This document shows, piece by piece, positions 52,613 through 60,721 of a stretch of 64,000 nt of DNA (position 1 is the stretch's first letter; every line of letters begins with the position of its first letter). The stretch comes from Ruegeria haliotis (GTDB lineage: Bacteria; Pseudomonadota; Alphaproteobacteria; Rhodobacterales; Rhodobacteraceae): assembly GCF_013377785.1 (NCBI RefSeq), contig NZ_JABXWT010000003.1, positions 116,958 through 180,957 on the forward strand, read 5' to 3'. The notes beneath the pieces were generated by a model that was given only the letters and a program-made list of their open reading frames with translations, was not told where the DNA came from and searched no databases. The position numbers were made by a program, and so were the translations under genes.

Positions 52613-54277
52613 ATGGCCCAGATCGAATACTCACAAAACGGATCGCGCAATCGCGGCGTGCGGGGCACCCGGCTGTTGGCCGGAGTCGCTTCTGTTGTGG
52701 CAGCGGCCTGCCTGTTGCCTATGTTAGCTGTCGTTTTGGCGGCGTTTACGGGCGGGACAGAGACGATCTCGCATCTGATGGAAACGGTGCTGCCGCGCTA
52801 TACCGTGACCACATTGATCCTTGTGACTCTGGTTGCGGCGGGTACGTTCTGCATTGGTACCGGGGCCGCTTGGCTAGTAACCATGACGCGCTTCCCGGGC
52901 GTTCGGTTTCTGGAAATCGCTCTGGTCCTGCCACTGGCCTTTCCGGCCTATGTTCTGGCCTATGCCTATACTTTCATCCTGGATCACCCCGGTATTGTTC
53001 AAACCACACTGCGCGACGTGACCGGCTGGGGGCCGCGCGATTACTGGTTCCCCGAAATCCGCTCGACCGAAGGCGCGGCCGTGATGCTGATTCTGGTGTT
53101 GTACCCATATGTCTATCTGTTGGCGCGGGCGGCATTTGCGCAACAAAGCGCAACCGCCTTTCTGGCCGCACGGGCGCTGGGCAACAATCCTTGGCTGGCT
53201 TTCAAGCGCGTCTCACTGCCGATGGCGCGCCCGGCGATTGCGGGCGGCGTGTTGCTGGCGGTGATGGAAACCATCGCCGATTTCGGCACCGTGTCCTATT
53301 TCGGTGTGCAGACCTTCGCGACCGGTATCTACACCAGTTGGTTTTCCATGGCCGACCGGGCAGCGGCGGCGCAACTGGCCCTTTGCCTGCTGATGTTTGC
53401 TTTGCTCATGGCCGTGGCCGAACGTACCCAGCGCGGTAGGGCAAAATACTACCAGACCGGCAAACAGCACATGGCGCAACCCGCGGCGCATCTGACAGGG
53501 TGGAGGGCCACCGGCGCCTTTGTGCTCTGCGTCGTTCCGGTTCTGTTCGGGTTCCTGTTACCGGTGGTCATTCTGGTCATTATGGGGCTGGAATCGGAAC
53601 AGAACTTGCTGTCGCAACGCTATCTCGGCTTTATCCAGAACTCTTTGATCCTGGCCGGCACGGCGGCGGTCGTCACCGTCAGCGCAGCCATCAGTATCGG
53701 GTTCTTTCAACGTCTTCGCCCGGGGCGCGTGTCATCAATTGCAGCCTATCTTGCGCGGTTGGGATACGCGGTACCCGGTGGTGTCATCGCGGTGGGGTTG
53801 ATTGTCCCATTTGCCGGGTTCGACAATGCGCTGGATGCGTGGATGCGAGAAACCTTCGACATTTCGACCGGGTTGCTGGTCACAGGTTCGATCTGGCTGC
53901 TGGTTGCGGCCTACATGGTGCGGTTCCTCGCGGCCGCTCTCAGCGCCTATGAAGGCGGGCAGAGCACGGTGCATGCGAATATGGACGCTGCTGCGCGGTC
54001 TTTGGGGCAAACGCCTTTGGGGACGTTGCGGCGCGTCCATCTGCCGATTCTGACGCCGTCGCTGCTGACTGCTTTGCTGATCGTGTTTGTCGATGTGATG
54101 AAGGAATTGCCAGCGACGCTGATCATGCGACCGTTCAACTTTGACACGTTGGCGGTGCAGGCCTACCGGTTGGCGTCGGACGAGCGGTTGGAGGGCGCGG
54201 CGGTGCCGTCGCTGGTCATTCTGGCGGTCGGCCTTTTGCCTGTCATCCTGATCTGTCGCCAAGTCGGGCGCCGGTAA
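52613..54277 (+). CDS. Iron(III)-type ABC transporter permease (FbpB-like, double permease)
   Basis: 554 residues made of two homologous permease halves, each about six helices, as in FbpB/SfuB. The ATPase-contact loops are ARALGNNPWLAFKRVSLP (first half) and ARSLGQTPLGTLRRVHLP (second). It would import Fe(III) with a periplasmic binding protein and an ATPase, but neither gene is in the window, so they are encoded elsewhere. ATG at 52613; no obvious Fur-type box was seen in the 80 bp between the upstream hairpin and the start. Confidence 0.9.
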   Translation: MAQIEYSQNGSRNRGVRGTRLLAGVASVVAAACLLPMLAVVLAAFTGGTETISHLMETVLPRYTVTTLILVTLVAAGTFCIGTGAAWLVTMTRFPGVRFLEIALVLPLAFPAYVLAYAYTFILDHPGIVQTTLRDVTGWGPRDYWFPEIRSTEGAAVMLILVLYPYVYLLARAAFAQQSATAFLAARALGNNPWLAFKRVSLPMARPAIAGGVLLAVMETIADFGTVSYFGVQTFATGIYTSWFSMADRAAAAQLALCLLMFALLMAVAERTQRGRAKYYQTGKQHMAQPAAHLTGWRATGAFVLCVVPVLFGFLLPVVILVIMGLESEQNLLSQRYLGFIQNSLILAGTAAVVTVSAAISIGFFQRLRPGRVSSIAAYLARLGYAVPGGVIAVGLIVPFAGFDNALDAWMRETFDISTGLLVTGSIWLLVAAYMVRFLAAALSAYEGGQSTVHANMDAAARSLGQTPLGTLRRVHLPILTPSLLTALLIVFVDVMKELPATLIMRPFNFDTLAVQAYRLASDERLEGAAVPSLVILAVGLLPVILICRQVGRR

Positions 54278-54355
54278 CACCCGCACGCGAAATGTCACGT
54301 GATTGCGCATCGGGCTTGATTCAAATGCGATTTCCGGCAAGGCTGAGGTATGAAC

Positions 54356-54700
54356 ATGCAGCCTCCCAGCCGGTTCTCTGCAAGCCCGGCCCAGATGCCG
54401 GTGGCCTTTGACCGGCGAGAGATGTCTCAGATCCTGTCCGTATATGGCCGAATGGTCGCTGCCGGAGAATGGCGAGACTATGGTATCTCAAACCTGCGCG
54501 ACATGGCCGTCTTTTCCATCTTCCGACGTACGGCCGAGCATCCGATTTACCGTGTCGAAAAAGACCCGCGCCTGCGGTCAAAACAAGGAATGTACACCGT
54601 TGTCGGCATGGACGGGCGCATCCTGAAGCGCGGGCATGATCTGCGGACCGTTCTGCGGGTGTTGGAGCGTACACTGATCCGCGCCGTTACCCCGGATTAA
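54356..54700 (+). CDS. DUF2794 family protein
   Basis: 114 residues, conserved among Alphaproteobacteria with no known function. FDRREMSQILSVYGRMVAAGEWRDY is the recognisable core (motif VYGRMVAAGEWRDYGIS), followed by a basic C-terminal helix pair. Two starts: ATG at 54356 has GAGG seven bases upstream; ATG at 54350 is nearly touching the same site. The stop overlaps the convergent NlpC/P60 gene by 4 bp. Confidence 0.88.
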   Translation: MQPPSRFSASPAQMPVAFDRREMSQILSVYGRMVAAGEWRDYGISNLRDMAVFSIFRRTAEHPIYRVEKDPRLRSKQGMYTVVGMDGRILKRGHDLRTVLRVLERTLIRAVTPD

Positions 54701-55434
54701 AGCCGTTTATGTGCGGTCACAGGGCCGTCGCCTTGTGCCAAAATACGTGCGATGGCCTGATCCATGGGTTCGAACGCAACAGCCATGTGATGGGCATTGG
54801 CATGCAGCAACACATTGTCCCCCGCAACCCACGCCACGTGCCCTTTCCAGAACAAAAGATCGCCGCGTTTGGCGGGCGACCCCTCCGGCACGACCAATCC
54901 CAACTCCCGTTCCTGATCGCTACTGTCGCCCGGGCAAGCACACCCACAGGCCAACAATCCGACCTGCACCAGACCAGAGCAATCGAGACCGAACCGGCTG
55001 TTGCCGCCCCACAGATAAGGCGTACCGAGAAACAGCTCGGCCACAGAAACCGGGTCCGCCTGTCTGCCTGAGATCGGAGCGGTATGGATTGCGGGAATAA
55101 ACCCCAGTTCGGTTTCCAGAAATCTGCCGTGTTCGGACAGCGCTTGCACCTTACTGCCAAAGCTCAGCGAGGTCAGATCGCGGCTTTTCATATCAGCTTG
55201 CTCATACGCATGCGTTGCCGGAGCGGCGATCGAATGGGTCTCGGGCACTTCTGGCCCCAATTGATCTGACAACAGCCAGCCGGAATAGTCATCCTTGTCC
55301 GAGATAACGCGGCTCCAACCTTCTGTCGCTTCGGCAACCTTTACCGTGTCGCCATATAGCAATTGTCGGTCGCGCGGGCCGTTTGGGCGACGCAGCAGGT
55401 CGACCACCGGTTGGATGATGCGTTGTCGGGTCAT
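54697..55434 (-). CDS. NlpC/P60 family endopeptidase with N-terminal SH3-like domain
   Basis: Cuts peptide bonds in peptidoglycan stem peptides. 245 residues: SH3b-like N-terminal half (QLLYGDTVKVAEATEGWSRV), then the NlpC/P60 domain with FLGTPYLWGGNSRFGLDCSGLVQ (catalytic Cys in DCSG), KRGDLLFWKGHVAWV (catalytic His) and LHANAHH. No signal peptide is evident, so it may work on recycled fragments such as gamma-glutamyl-diamino acid peptides in the cytoplasm. ATG overlaps the aminopeptidase stop (ATGA, 55434-55431). Confidence 0.92.
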   Translation of the reverse strand: MTRQRIIQPVVDLLRRPNGPRDRQLLYGDTVKVAEATEGWSRVISDKDDYSGWLLSDQLGPEVPETHSIAAPATHAYEQADMKSRDLTSLSFGSKVQALSEHGRFLETELGFIPAIHTAPISGRQADPVSVAELFLGTPYLWGGNSRFGLDCSGLVQVGLLACGCACPGDSSDQERELGLVVPEGSPAKRGDLLFWKGHVAWVAGDNVLLHANAHHMAVAFEPMDQAIARILAQGDGPVTAHKRL

Positions 55435-56813
55435 AGGTCCAGAATCTCGGACAACGCAGTCAACAGCGCGCGCGGACCCTGACCCAACCCGCCCTTGCTG
55501 CGGCCCGGCTCTTTACTACGTTGCCAGGAATAGATGTCAAAATGCATGTACCTGCTTTCGCCTGCGAAACGACGCAGGAACAGCGCGGCGGTGATTGACC
55601 CGGCAAACCCGCCCGAGGGCGCATTGTCCAGATCGGCAATCCCCGGTTCGATCATCGCTTCATATGGTTCGTGAAACGGCATCCGCCAGACCGGGTCGGC
55701 AGCCGGGTGCGCGGCCCGGGCCAACGCATCGGCGGCGTGATCGTCATCGGTGTAGAACGGTGCCAGATCCGGGCCGACAGCAACACGCGCTGCGCCGGTC
55801 AGGGTGGCCATCGAGATCACCAGATCCGGATCGCCTTCATCCGCCAGTGCCAATGCATCGGCCAACACCAAGCGCCCTTCTGCATCAGTGTTGTTGATCT
55901 CGACCGTCAGCCCCTTGCGCGAGGTCAGGATGTCTCCGGGGCGGAAAGCATTGCCAGCCACCGCATTCTCCACTGCCGGGATCAACACCCGCAGTTGCAA
56001 AGGCAACGCCAGCGCCATGATCATTCTGGCCAACCCCAGCACATTCGCCGCTCCGCCCATGTCCTTTTTCATCAGACCCATGGAGGCGCCCGGCTTCAAA
56101 TTCAGGCCGCCAGTGTCAAAACAAACGCCTTTTCCAACCAATGTCAGTTTCGGGCCGCTGCTGCCCCAGTTCATCTCGATCAGCCGAGGGGGCTGCTCTG
56201 CCGCGCGTCCCACCGCGTGGATCATAGGGAAATCCTGCTCTATCAGGGCATCACCACTGATTACATCACAGGTTGCGTCAAACTCATGGGCCAGAGTCTC
56301 GGCTGCCGACTGCAACTGATCCGGCCCCATGTCCGAGGCTGGCGTATTGACCAGATCGCGGGTCAGGGCCTCGGCGTTGGCCATGGCCTCGATACGGGCG
56401 GTGTCAACACGCTCGGGCGCGATCAGAGCAGCCTTGGCGGGCGATTGTGCGGCATAGCGATCAAAGGCATAGCCGGTCATCAGCCAGCCGAAACACTCCA
56501 TGTCCAGCTGATCGGCAGGAACACCTGAGACAATGCGGTAGGTGCCTTGCGGCAACACCTCAGCCGCGGCGGCCAGAGGGAACCTTTTGCGTGCCCTTTG
56601 GCCTTCGGTTCCATAACCGGCCAGTGCCGTTGCGGGCGTGCCATCTGCGCCCGGAACCAGCAGGGTCTGACCCAGCGCACCGGTAAACCCGCTTGCAGCG
56701 ACCCAGGACTGCACGTGGTCCGGTTGATCCTTCAACCAAGCCTCCAGATCAGGTTTTGCAATCACATAAAGTGGCAGGGAATGGTCAGAGGGTGGTGCAA
56801 AGGACAAGGTCAT
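55431..56813 (-). CDS. M17 family leucyl aminopeptidase
   Basis: Removes N-terminal residues from peptides with two metal ions. 460 residues: GKGVCFDTGGLNLKPG carries metal ligands, NTDAEGRLVLADALALAD is the M17 signature with the catalytic Arg, and DKDMGG-like KKDMGGAANVLG precedes them. The first ATG at 56870 is poor; ATG at 56813 starts TLSFAPPSDHSLPLY as in homologues. Coupled with the downstream NlpC/P60 gene, suggesting a joint role in peptide (perhaps murein peptide) turnover. Confidence 0.93.
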   Translation of the reverse strand: MTLSFAPPSDHSLPLYVIAKPDLEAWLKDQPDHVQSWVAASGFTGALGQTLLVPGADGTPATALAGYGTEGQRARKRFPLAAAAEVLPQGTYRIVSGVPADQLDMECFGWLMTGYAFDRYAAQSPAKAALIAPERVDTARIEAMANAEALTRDLVNTPASDMGPDQLQSAAETLAHEFDATCDVISGDALIEQDFPMIHAVGRAAEQPPRLIEMNWGSSGPKLTLVGKGVCFDTGGLNLKPGASMGLMKKDMGGAANVLGLARMIMALALPLQLRVLIPAVENAVAGNAFRPGDILTSRKGLTVEINNTDAEGRLVLADALALADEGDPDLVISMATLTGAARVAVGPDLAPFYTDDDHAADALARAAHPAADPVWRMPFHEPYEAMIEPGIADLDNAPSGGFAGSITAALFLRRFAGESRYMHFDIYSWQRSKEPGRSKGGLGQGPRALLTALSEILDL

Positions 56814-56876
56814 GGGCGTCTCGGCTGGTTCAATCCGCGCCCAGACTAGCCGCCCACGTACTGCCTGCAACCCCCG

Positions 56877-57260
56877 TCAGACAGAAAGGTCCTGCTGATC
56901 CCAGACGGCGGTCAGTGACCGTTCACCGACGCGGATCAACCGCCCCAACGTAGCCCCTGTTGCCACCGCATCGCCAGCGTCCACTGCTAGTGCCACGTCA
57001 CCAGCCACGCGCGCCAGGACCGTCATGCCGATTTGTTCCGAAATCGCCACCAGCGACCGGGCGCATTTGCGCAGGTCATCCCAGTCGCGCTGTCGCCAAT
57101 ACCGCTGGCAATTTGACAGGCGCACTGCCAACTCCTCGACGGTGCGGCACAAAACGTCCAGCGCATTCTTGTTGCCGAGTTGCCGGTACAGCCCGTTCAG
57201 CCGATCCGAGTCCAGGCGCACGGATTCCTTGTGCTCAAGCGTGATAATCTTATCCACCAC
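56877..57260 (-). CDS. Hpt-like helical protein without the phosphoacceptor histidine
   Basis: About 127-151 residues depending on start. I see a helical bundle whose segment DLRKCARSLVAISEQIGM aligns in spacing with the Hpt core (A-H-x-L-K-G-x-x-x-x-x-G), but Arg replaces the His and Val the Lys. So an Hpt fold that cannot be phosphorylated in the usual way is the likely reading; no confident family name can be given. Start is unclear: GTG at 57260 (assigned here) follows a GGGG-containing stretch, GTG at 57257 follows directly, and ATG at 57332 is the farthest. Upstream is the divergent carbonic anhydrase promoter. Confidence 0.6.
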   Translation of the reverse strand: MVDKIITLEHKESVRLDSDRLNGLYRQLGNKNALDVLCRTVEELAVRLSNCQRYWRQRDWDDLRKCARSLVAISEQIGMTVLARVAGDVALAVDAGDAVATGATLGRLIRVGERSLTAVWDQQDLSV

Positions 57261-57337
57261 ATTCACCCCAATTTCTACGCCCCCACGGCGTGGGCTGATA
57301 TTGGCGGTAAATTCCTTTGCAAAACCTTGCACCGATT

Positions 57338-57366
57338 TTGGATAATGGCTCGAATTTTTCTAGAAT
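57338..57366 (+). promoter_or_regulatory. Sigma-70 promoter for carbonic anhydrase
   Basis: TTGGAT (57338-57343) and TAGAAT (57361-57366) with exactly 17 bp spacing, predicted start near 57373. The inverted repeat CGAATT-n7-AATTCG (57351-57369) overlaps the -10 box and may be an operator. Confidence 0.5.
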
Positions 57367-57409
57367 TCGGTTTAGAGCATCCGACAGCGATAAAGACAGG
57401 GACACCGAA

Positions 57410-58060
57410 ATGGACTTTGCCAAACCTTTACCAACCTATCTGGTCAAACGGTATCACGGCTGGAAGGCCACGACATATTCGGAAAATCAGTTTTGGTATC
57501 GACGCCTGGCGGACGAGGGGCAGCGCCCCCGTGCCATGGTGATTTCCTGTTGTGACAGCCGGGTGCATGTCACCTCGATCTTCGGGGCTGATCAGGGTGA
57601 GTTCTTCATTCACCGCAACATTGCCAACCTCGTTCCACCCTATGCGCCGGACGGTGATCATCACGGCACCAGTGCTGCGATCGAATACGCGGTTACCGTT
57701 CTCAAGGTTGCGCATCTGATCGTGCTGGGCCATTCGCAATGCGGTGGTGTTCAGGGCTGCATCGACATGTGCAAAGGTCAGGCCCCGCAACTGGAAGCGA
57801 AAGAGAGCTTTGTCGGACGTTGGATGGATATCCTGAAACCAAAATTTGATCTGGTTGTGGATATTGAGGACAGCACGGAACAGGCGCGCCAGTTCGAGCG
57901 TCAGACGGTTGTGGCCTCGTTGGAAAATCTAATGACTTTCCCGTTCGTGTCCTCGTCAGTGGAAGAGGGCGCGCTTAGCCTGCATGGCTTGTGGACGGAT
58001 ATCGGCGAGGGCGGGTTGGAGTGTTTCGACCCGCATCAGAAGAAATTTGTCCCGGTCTGA
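57410..58060 (+). CDS. Beta-type carbonic anhydrase
   Basis: Interconverts CO2 and bicarbonate using zinc. 216 residues: zinc ligands in CCDSR (first Cys, with the Asp-Arg dyad) and in LGHSQCGGVQG (His and Cys), and the substrate region FFIHRNIANLVPPY. ATG at 57410 follows AGGGA by 9 nt; an in-frame ATG at 57317 would lie upstream of the predicted promoter start. Cytoplasmic. Probably monocistronic. Confidence 0.95.
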   Translation: MDFAKPLPTYLVKRYHGWKATTYSENQFWYRRLADEGQRPRAMVISCCDSRVHVTSIFGADQGEFFIHRNIANLVPPYAPDGDHHGTSAAIEYAVTVLKVAHLIVLGHSQCGGVQGCIDMCKGQAPQLEAKESFVGRWMDILKPKFDLVVDIEDSTEQARQFERQTVVASLENLMTFPFVSSSVEEGALSLHGLWTDIGEGGLECFDPHQKKFVPV

Positions 58061-58164
58061 GGGGCGTCTGCCTTCGCTGATAGGATTGCGGTGCGAATCC
58101 GCGCTCTGAGTTCGCGCCGTTTTCGATATACTCCACCTGTCTGTTTTGGAATTTGGAGCGTGTC

Positions 58165-58701
58165 ATGAATTGGATTAAGCGAATTCTCGGAGGTCTGATC
58201 GTCCTCATTCTGATTCTGATTGGGGTCTCGTACCTGCTGCCGGGCAAGGCCGAAGTGTCCCGCAGCATCACCATCGCTGCGCCACCCGAGGCGATCTTTC
58301 TCTATGTGAACTCGATGCAGGAGACCGAGAAATGGTCACCCTGGCTGTCGCGCGATCCTGAAACCAAATTGACCTATAGCGGTCCGGATGCAGGCGTCGG
58401 AAACACTCTGAACTGGAGTTCCGAACATCCTCAGGTGGGCACGGGATCGCAGGAAATTATCGCAAGCACCCCGGATCAGGCCGTCAGAACGGCGCTGGAT
58501 TTCGGCCCCATGGGTACCGCCACCGCGTCATTCGTTTTGCAACCCGAAGGGCAGCAGACGCAGGTCACCTGGGGTTTCACCTCGGAACTGGGCCTGAACC
58601 CCATGTCGCGCTGGATGGGTGTGATGATGGATAAATGGGTCGGCGGCGATTACGAGCGCGGGTTGGATAACCTGAAGGCCTTGGTTGAGGGGCAGGGGTG
58701 A
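58165..58701 (+). CDS. SRPBCC-family lipid- or hydrophobic-ligand-binding protein with membrane anchor
   Basis: 178 residues. An N-terminal hydrophobic helix (about 8-28) anchors the protein, and the rest is a START/Bet v 1-like fold: EVSRSITIAAPPEAIFLYVN, WSPWLSRDPE, GPDAGVGNTLNWSSEHPQVG and TQVTWGFTSELG. Ligand unknown. ATG at 58165 has GGAG 6 nt upstream; a TTG at 58153 is less likely. It is followed by 149 bp without a gene, then the convergent NCS2 permease. Confidence 0.85.
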   Translation: MNWIKRILGGLIVLILILIGVSYLLPGKAEVSRSITIAAPPEAIFLYVNSMQETEKWSPWLSRDPETKLTYSGPDAGVGNTLNWSSEHPQVGTGSQEIIASTPDQAVRTALDFGPMGTATASFVLQPEGQQTQVTWGFTSELGLNPMSRWMGVMMDKWVGGDYERGLDNLKALVEGQG

Positions 58702-58850
58702 CGGGACGTCGTTTGGAAACACAATGCCATGTTCGCTTCGAACCCAAAGCAGCCGTTGGCAAACAGTGATTTCAACGGAATTTCCGTCGTCATATTTTCA
58801 CAAAGTTTCAGCGCCGTTGAAGCCCGTTAGCAGTTGAACGGATAGCTGGA

Positions 58851-60317
58851 TCAGACGTGGTCGTCCTTAACCAACGTGCCTCGCCCATGGCCTGCCATAC
58901 CCCCCGAGACTTCTTCCGTGGCTTCATCGGCGAGAGTCTCTGGCAGAATAAGGTTAAGCACGATGGCAATAAGTGCTGCTGGGAGAATACCCGAGGCGCC
59001 CAAAATCCGCAGTGTGTCGGGAAGGTGCTGTAGCGCATTTGCCGAGCCGGGCGCGACGTTCATGACTTCCAATTGAAGCCCAAGACCTATCGAAAGTGAA
59101 ACGGCAAAGATCACCATGTTCCGACGGTTCCATATCACGTCTGACAGCATTGACACGCCTGCCGCAACAACCATGCCGAACATTACGATAACTCCGCCGC
59201 CAAGCACCTCGATTGGCACGGTTCGGATAATCCCGCCGACTTTTGGAACCAGCCCGCAGATGATCAAGAAAATGGCGCCAATCGTGACGACATGGCGGCT
59301 CATGACACCGGTCATGGCAATGAGACCAACATTTTGACTGAACGAGGTGTTCGGAAAGCCGCCAAAGACACCCGCCAGAGCGGTACCAAAGCCATCGGCG
59401 TATGTGGCCCCTTGAATCTCTTTGTCTGTGGCCTCGCGGCCTGCGCCGCCTTTGGTAATTCCGGAAACATCCCCGACAGTCTCGACTGCGGAAACAAATG
59501 CCATAAGGCAGAAGCCAATTATGGCCGCAAAGGAAAATTCAAAGCCGTACTTGAATGGTTGTGGAAGTGCGAAAGCCGCAGAACGTTCCCACGAACCAGA
59601 GATCGCTTCAAAGGGTAACTTGCCGACAAGAACGCAGTAGATGTATCCGACCAGAATACCGATCAAAACGGCCGAGACAGAAAGCATACCTCGCGCGAAG
59701 AACTTCAACCCTAGCGTTACAAACACAACAATTAACGCCGGCGTCCAGCTTGAAAGTGACCCATAGCTTTCAGAACCAGATGCCTTGGCGGGGATACCCC
59801 CAGCAGAATACTCGATGCCGACTTTAACCAGCGCGAGGCCGATCATCGTCACGACCAAGCCCGTGACCAACGGCGGCAACGCAAAACGAATTCTACCGAT
59901 CACCGTACCAAGCAATGCGTGAAAGAGGCCACCGATTATCACACCACCAAAAAGGGCGGCGAGTCCGTCGACACCCTTCCCGGCAACCAAAGGTATCATG
60001 ATCGGAATAAACGCAAATGACGTTCCCTGTACGATGGGCAAGGCTGCGCCAACTGGACCTATGGTCACGGTCTGCAAAAGCGTGGCAACGCCGGCAAACA
60101 GCATCGACATCTGGATCAGATACAACAGTTCAGGAAAATCCGGGCTGTTCGAACCGAAGCCAAAGCCGGCCGCTCCTGCAACAATAATCGCCGGAGTAAC
60201 ATTCGAGACGAACATCGCAAGGACATGTTGGATCCCCAATGGAACGGCACGGTGTAAGGCCGGTAAATAGTTTGGATCACGGAGTTGCTCTGGCGTACCG
60301 ATAGATGAAGCTGTCAT
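58851..60317 (-). CDS. NCS2-family xanthine/uracil permease
   Basis: Proton-coupled uptake of a purine or pyrimidine base. 488 residues and about 12-14 membrane helices. The N-terminal QHVLAMFVSNVTPAII and the QNVGLIAMTGVMSR motif with FPNTSFSQ mark the nucleobase-cation symporter-2 family; similarity to xanthine/urate members (XanQ, UacT-like) is inferred from the SFAAIIGFCLMAFVSAVETVG region. Codon use is more A/T-rich than the neighbours (asd, SRPBCC), which may point to acquisition. ATG at 60317 has GGGAGG 7 nt upstream. An 8-bp inverted repeat lies upstream and could control it. Confidence 0.92.
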   Translation of the reverse strand: MTASSIGTPEQLRDPNYLPALHRAVPLGIQHVLAMFVSNVTPAIIVAGAAGFGFGSNSPDFPELLYLIQMSMLFAGVATLLQTVTIGPVGAALPIVQGTSFAFIPIMIPLVAGKGVDGLAALFGGVIIGGLFHALLGTVIGRIRFALPPLVTGLVVTMIGLALVKVGIEYSAGGIPAKASGSESYGSLSSWTPALIVVFVTLGLKFFARGMLSVSAVLIGILVGYIYCVLVGKLPFEAISGSWERSAAFALPQPFKYGFEFSFAAIIGFCLMAFVSAVETVGDVSGITKGGAGREATDKEIQGATYADGFGTALAGVFGGFPNTSFSQNVGLIAMTGVMSRHVVTIGAIFLIICGLVPKVGGIIRTVPIEVLGGGVIVMFGMVVAAGVSMLSDVIWNRRNMVIFAVSLSIGLGLQLEVMNVAPGSANALQHLPDTLRILGASGILPAALIAIVLNLILPETLADEATEEVSGGMAGHGRGTLVKDDHV

Positions 60318-60385
60318 GGAGTTCCTCCCGTCAACGCTTGGTTGGTGCGTCTTTTACTCTGATCATTCGGTCTGAATTACATATC

Positions 60386-60428
60386 CTGACCCATTCCAAG
60401 TATATTATTGTTAGGCTAGGTGGGTCAG
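60386..60428. promoter_or_regulatory. Interrupted dyad upstream of the NCS2 permease gene
   Basis: CTGACCCA (60386-60393) and TGGGTCAG (60421-60428) are perfect 8-bp inverted repeats with 27 bp between them. On the minus strand the interval holds TAATAT, a fair -10 box, and the upstream half overlaps the position of a -35 box. A repressor or LysR/GntR-type protein may bind it; the cognate regulator is not in the window. Confidence 0.45.
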
Positions 60429-60658
60429 CGTGATTAACAAAATTACAAAGAAGGTGCTTCAGCCCGCTGCGATTCATACAAGAATGTGGATAGAAAGTCC
60501 CGATCTACCGTTCGTTGATGCTTAGGCTTTAGCCAAACGCCCAATAGGCTCGGGGCTTTGTGAGACACAGTTTGACGGGCAAAGCCCTTGTTGTTTGATG
60601 TGGAACTTTCGATTTCCGGCTTTGTGCGTAAAGCCAGCTTTGAACCAACTCTCAAATT

Positions 60659-60689
60659 AAAAAACCCCGCTGGCGACGCAGCGGGGTTT
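60659..60689 (-). terminator. Intrinsic terminator after asd
   Basis: On the minus strand CCCCGCTG pairs with CAGCGGGG (60665-60672 with 60679-60686, 6-nt loop) and is followed by six T's (60664-60659). It lies 36 bp after the asd stop. The opposite side has only TTT, so it mainly serves asd. Confidence 0.85.
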
Positions 60690-60721
60690 CTCGGGTCATT
60701 AATCTTGATTCGTGCTGTGGC

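Larger units (their letters stand above)
60318..60721. other. 404-bp A/T-rich non-coding region with nested inverted repeats
   Basis: No supported gene. Contents: the dyad CTGACCCA (60386-60393)/TGGGTCAG (60421-60428) around the TAATAT stretch that is likely the permease promoter; then three GGCTTT/AAAGCC-type hairpins, GGCTttAGCC (60525-60534), GGGCTTTG (60553-60560)/CAAAGCCC (60580-60587) and GGCTTT-n6-AAAGCC (60618-60635); and the asd terminator (60659-60689). A 70-codon frame at 60443-60655 on the minus strand has no ribosome site or known relative and is not called. Confidence 0.6.

Noticed and set aside
58088..58102. tRNA T-arm-like sequence (GCGG, loop TGCGAAT, CCGC)
   Set aside because: Acceptor, D and anticodon arms cannot be drawn around it in the 104-bp gap; chance similarity.
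60443..60655. 70-codon minus-strand frame in the long gap, considered as a transposase remnant
   Set aside because: No transposase motif, no flanking inverted repeats or target duplication, and no ribosome site.
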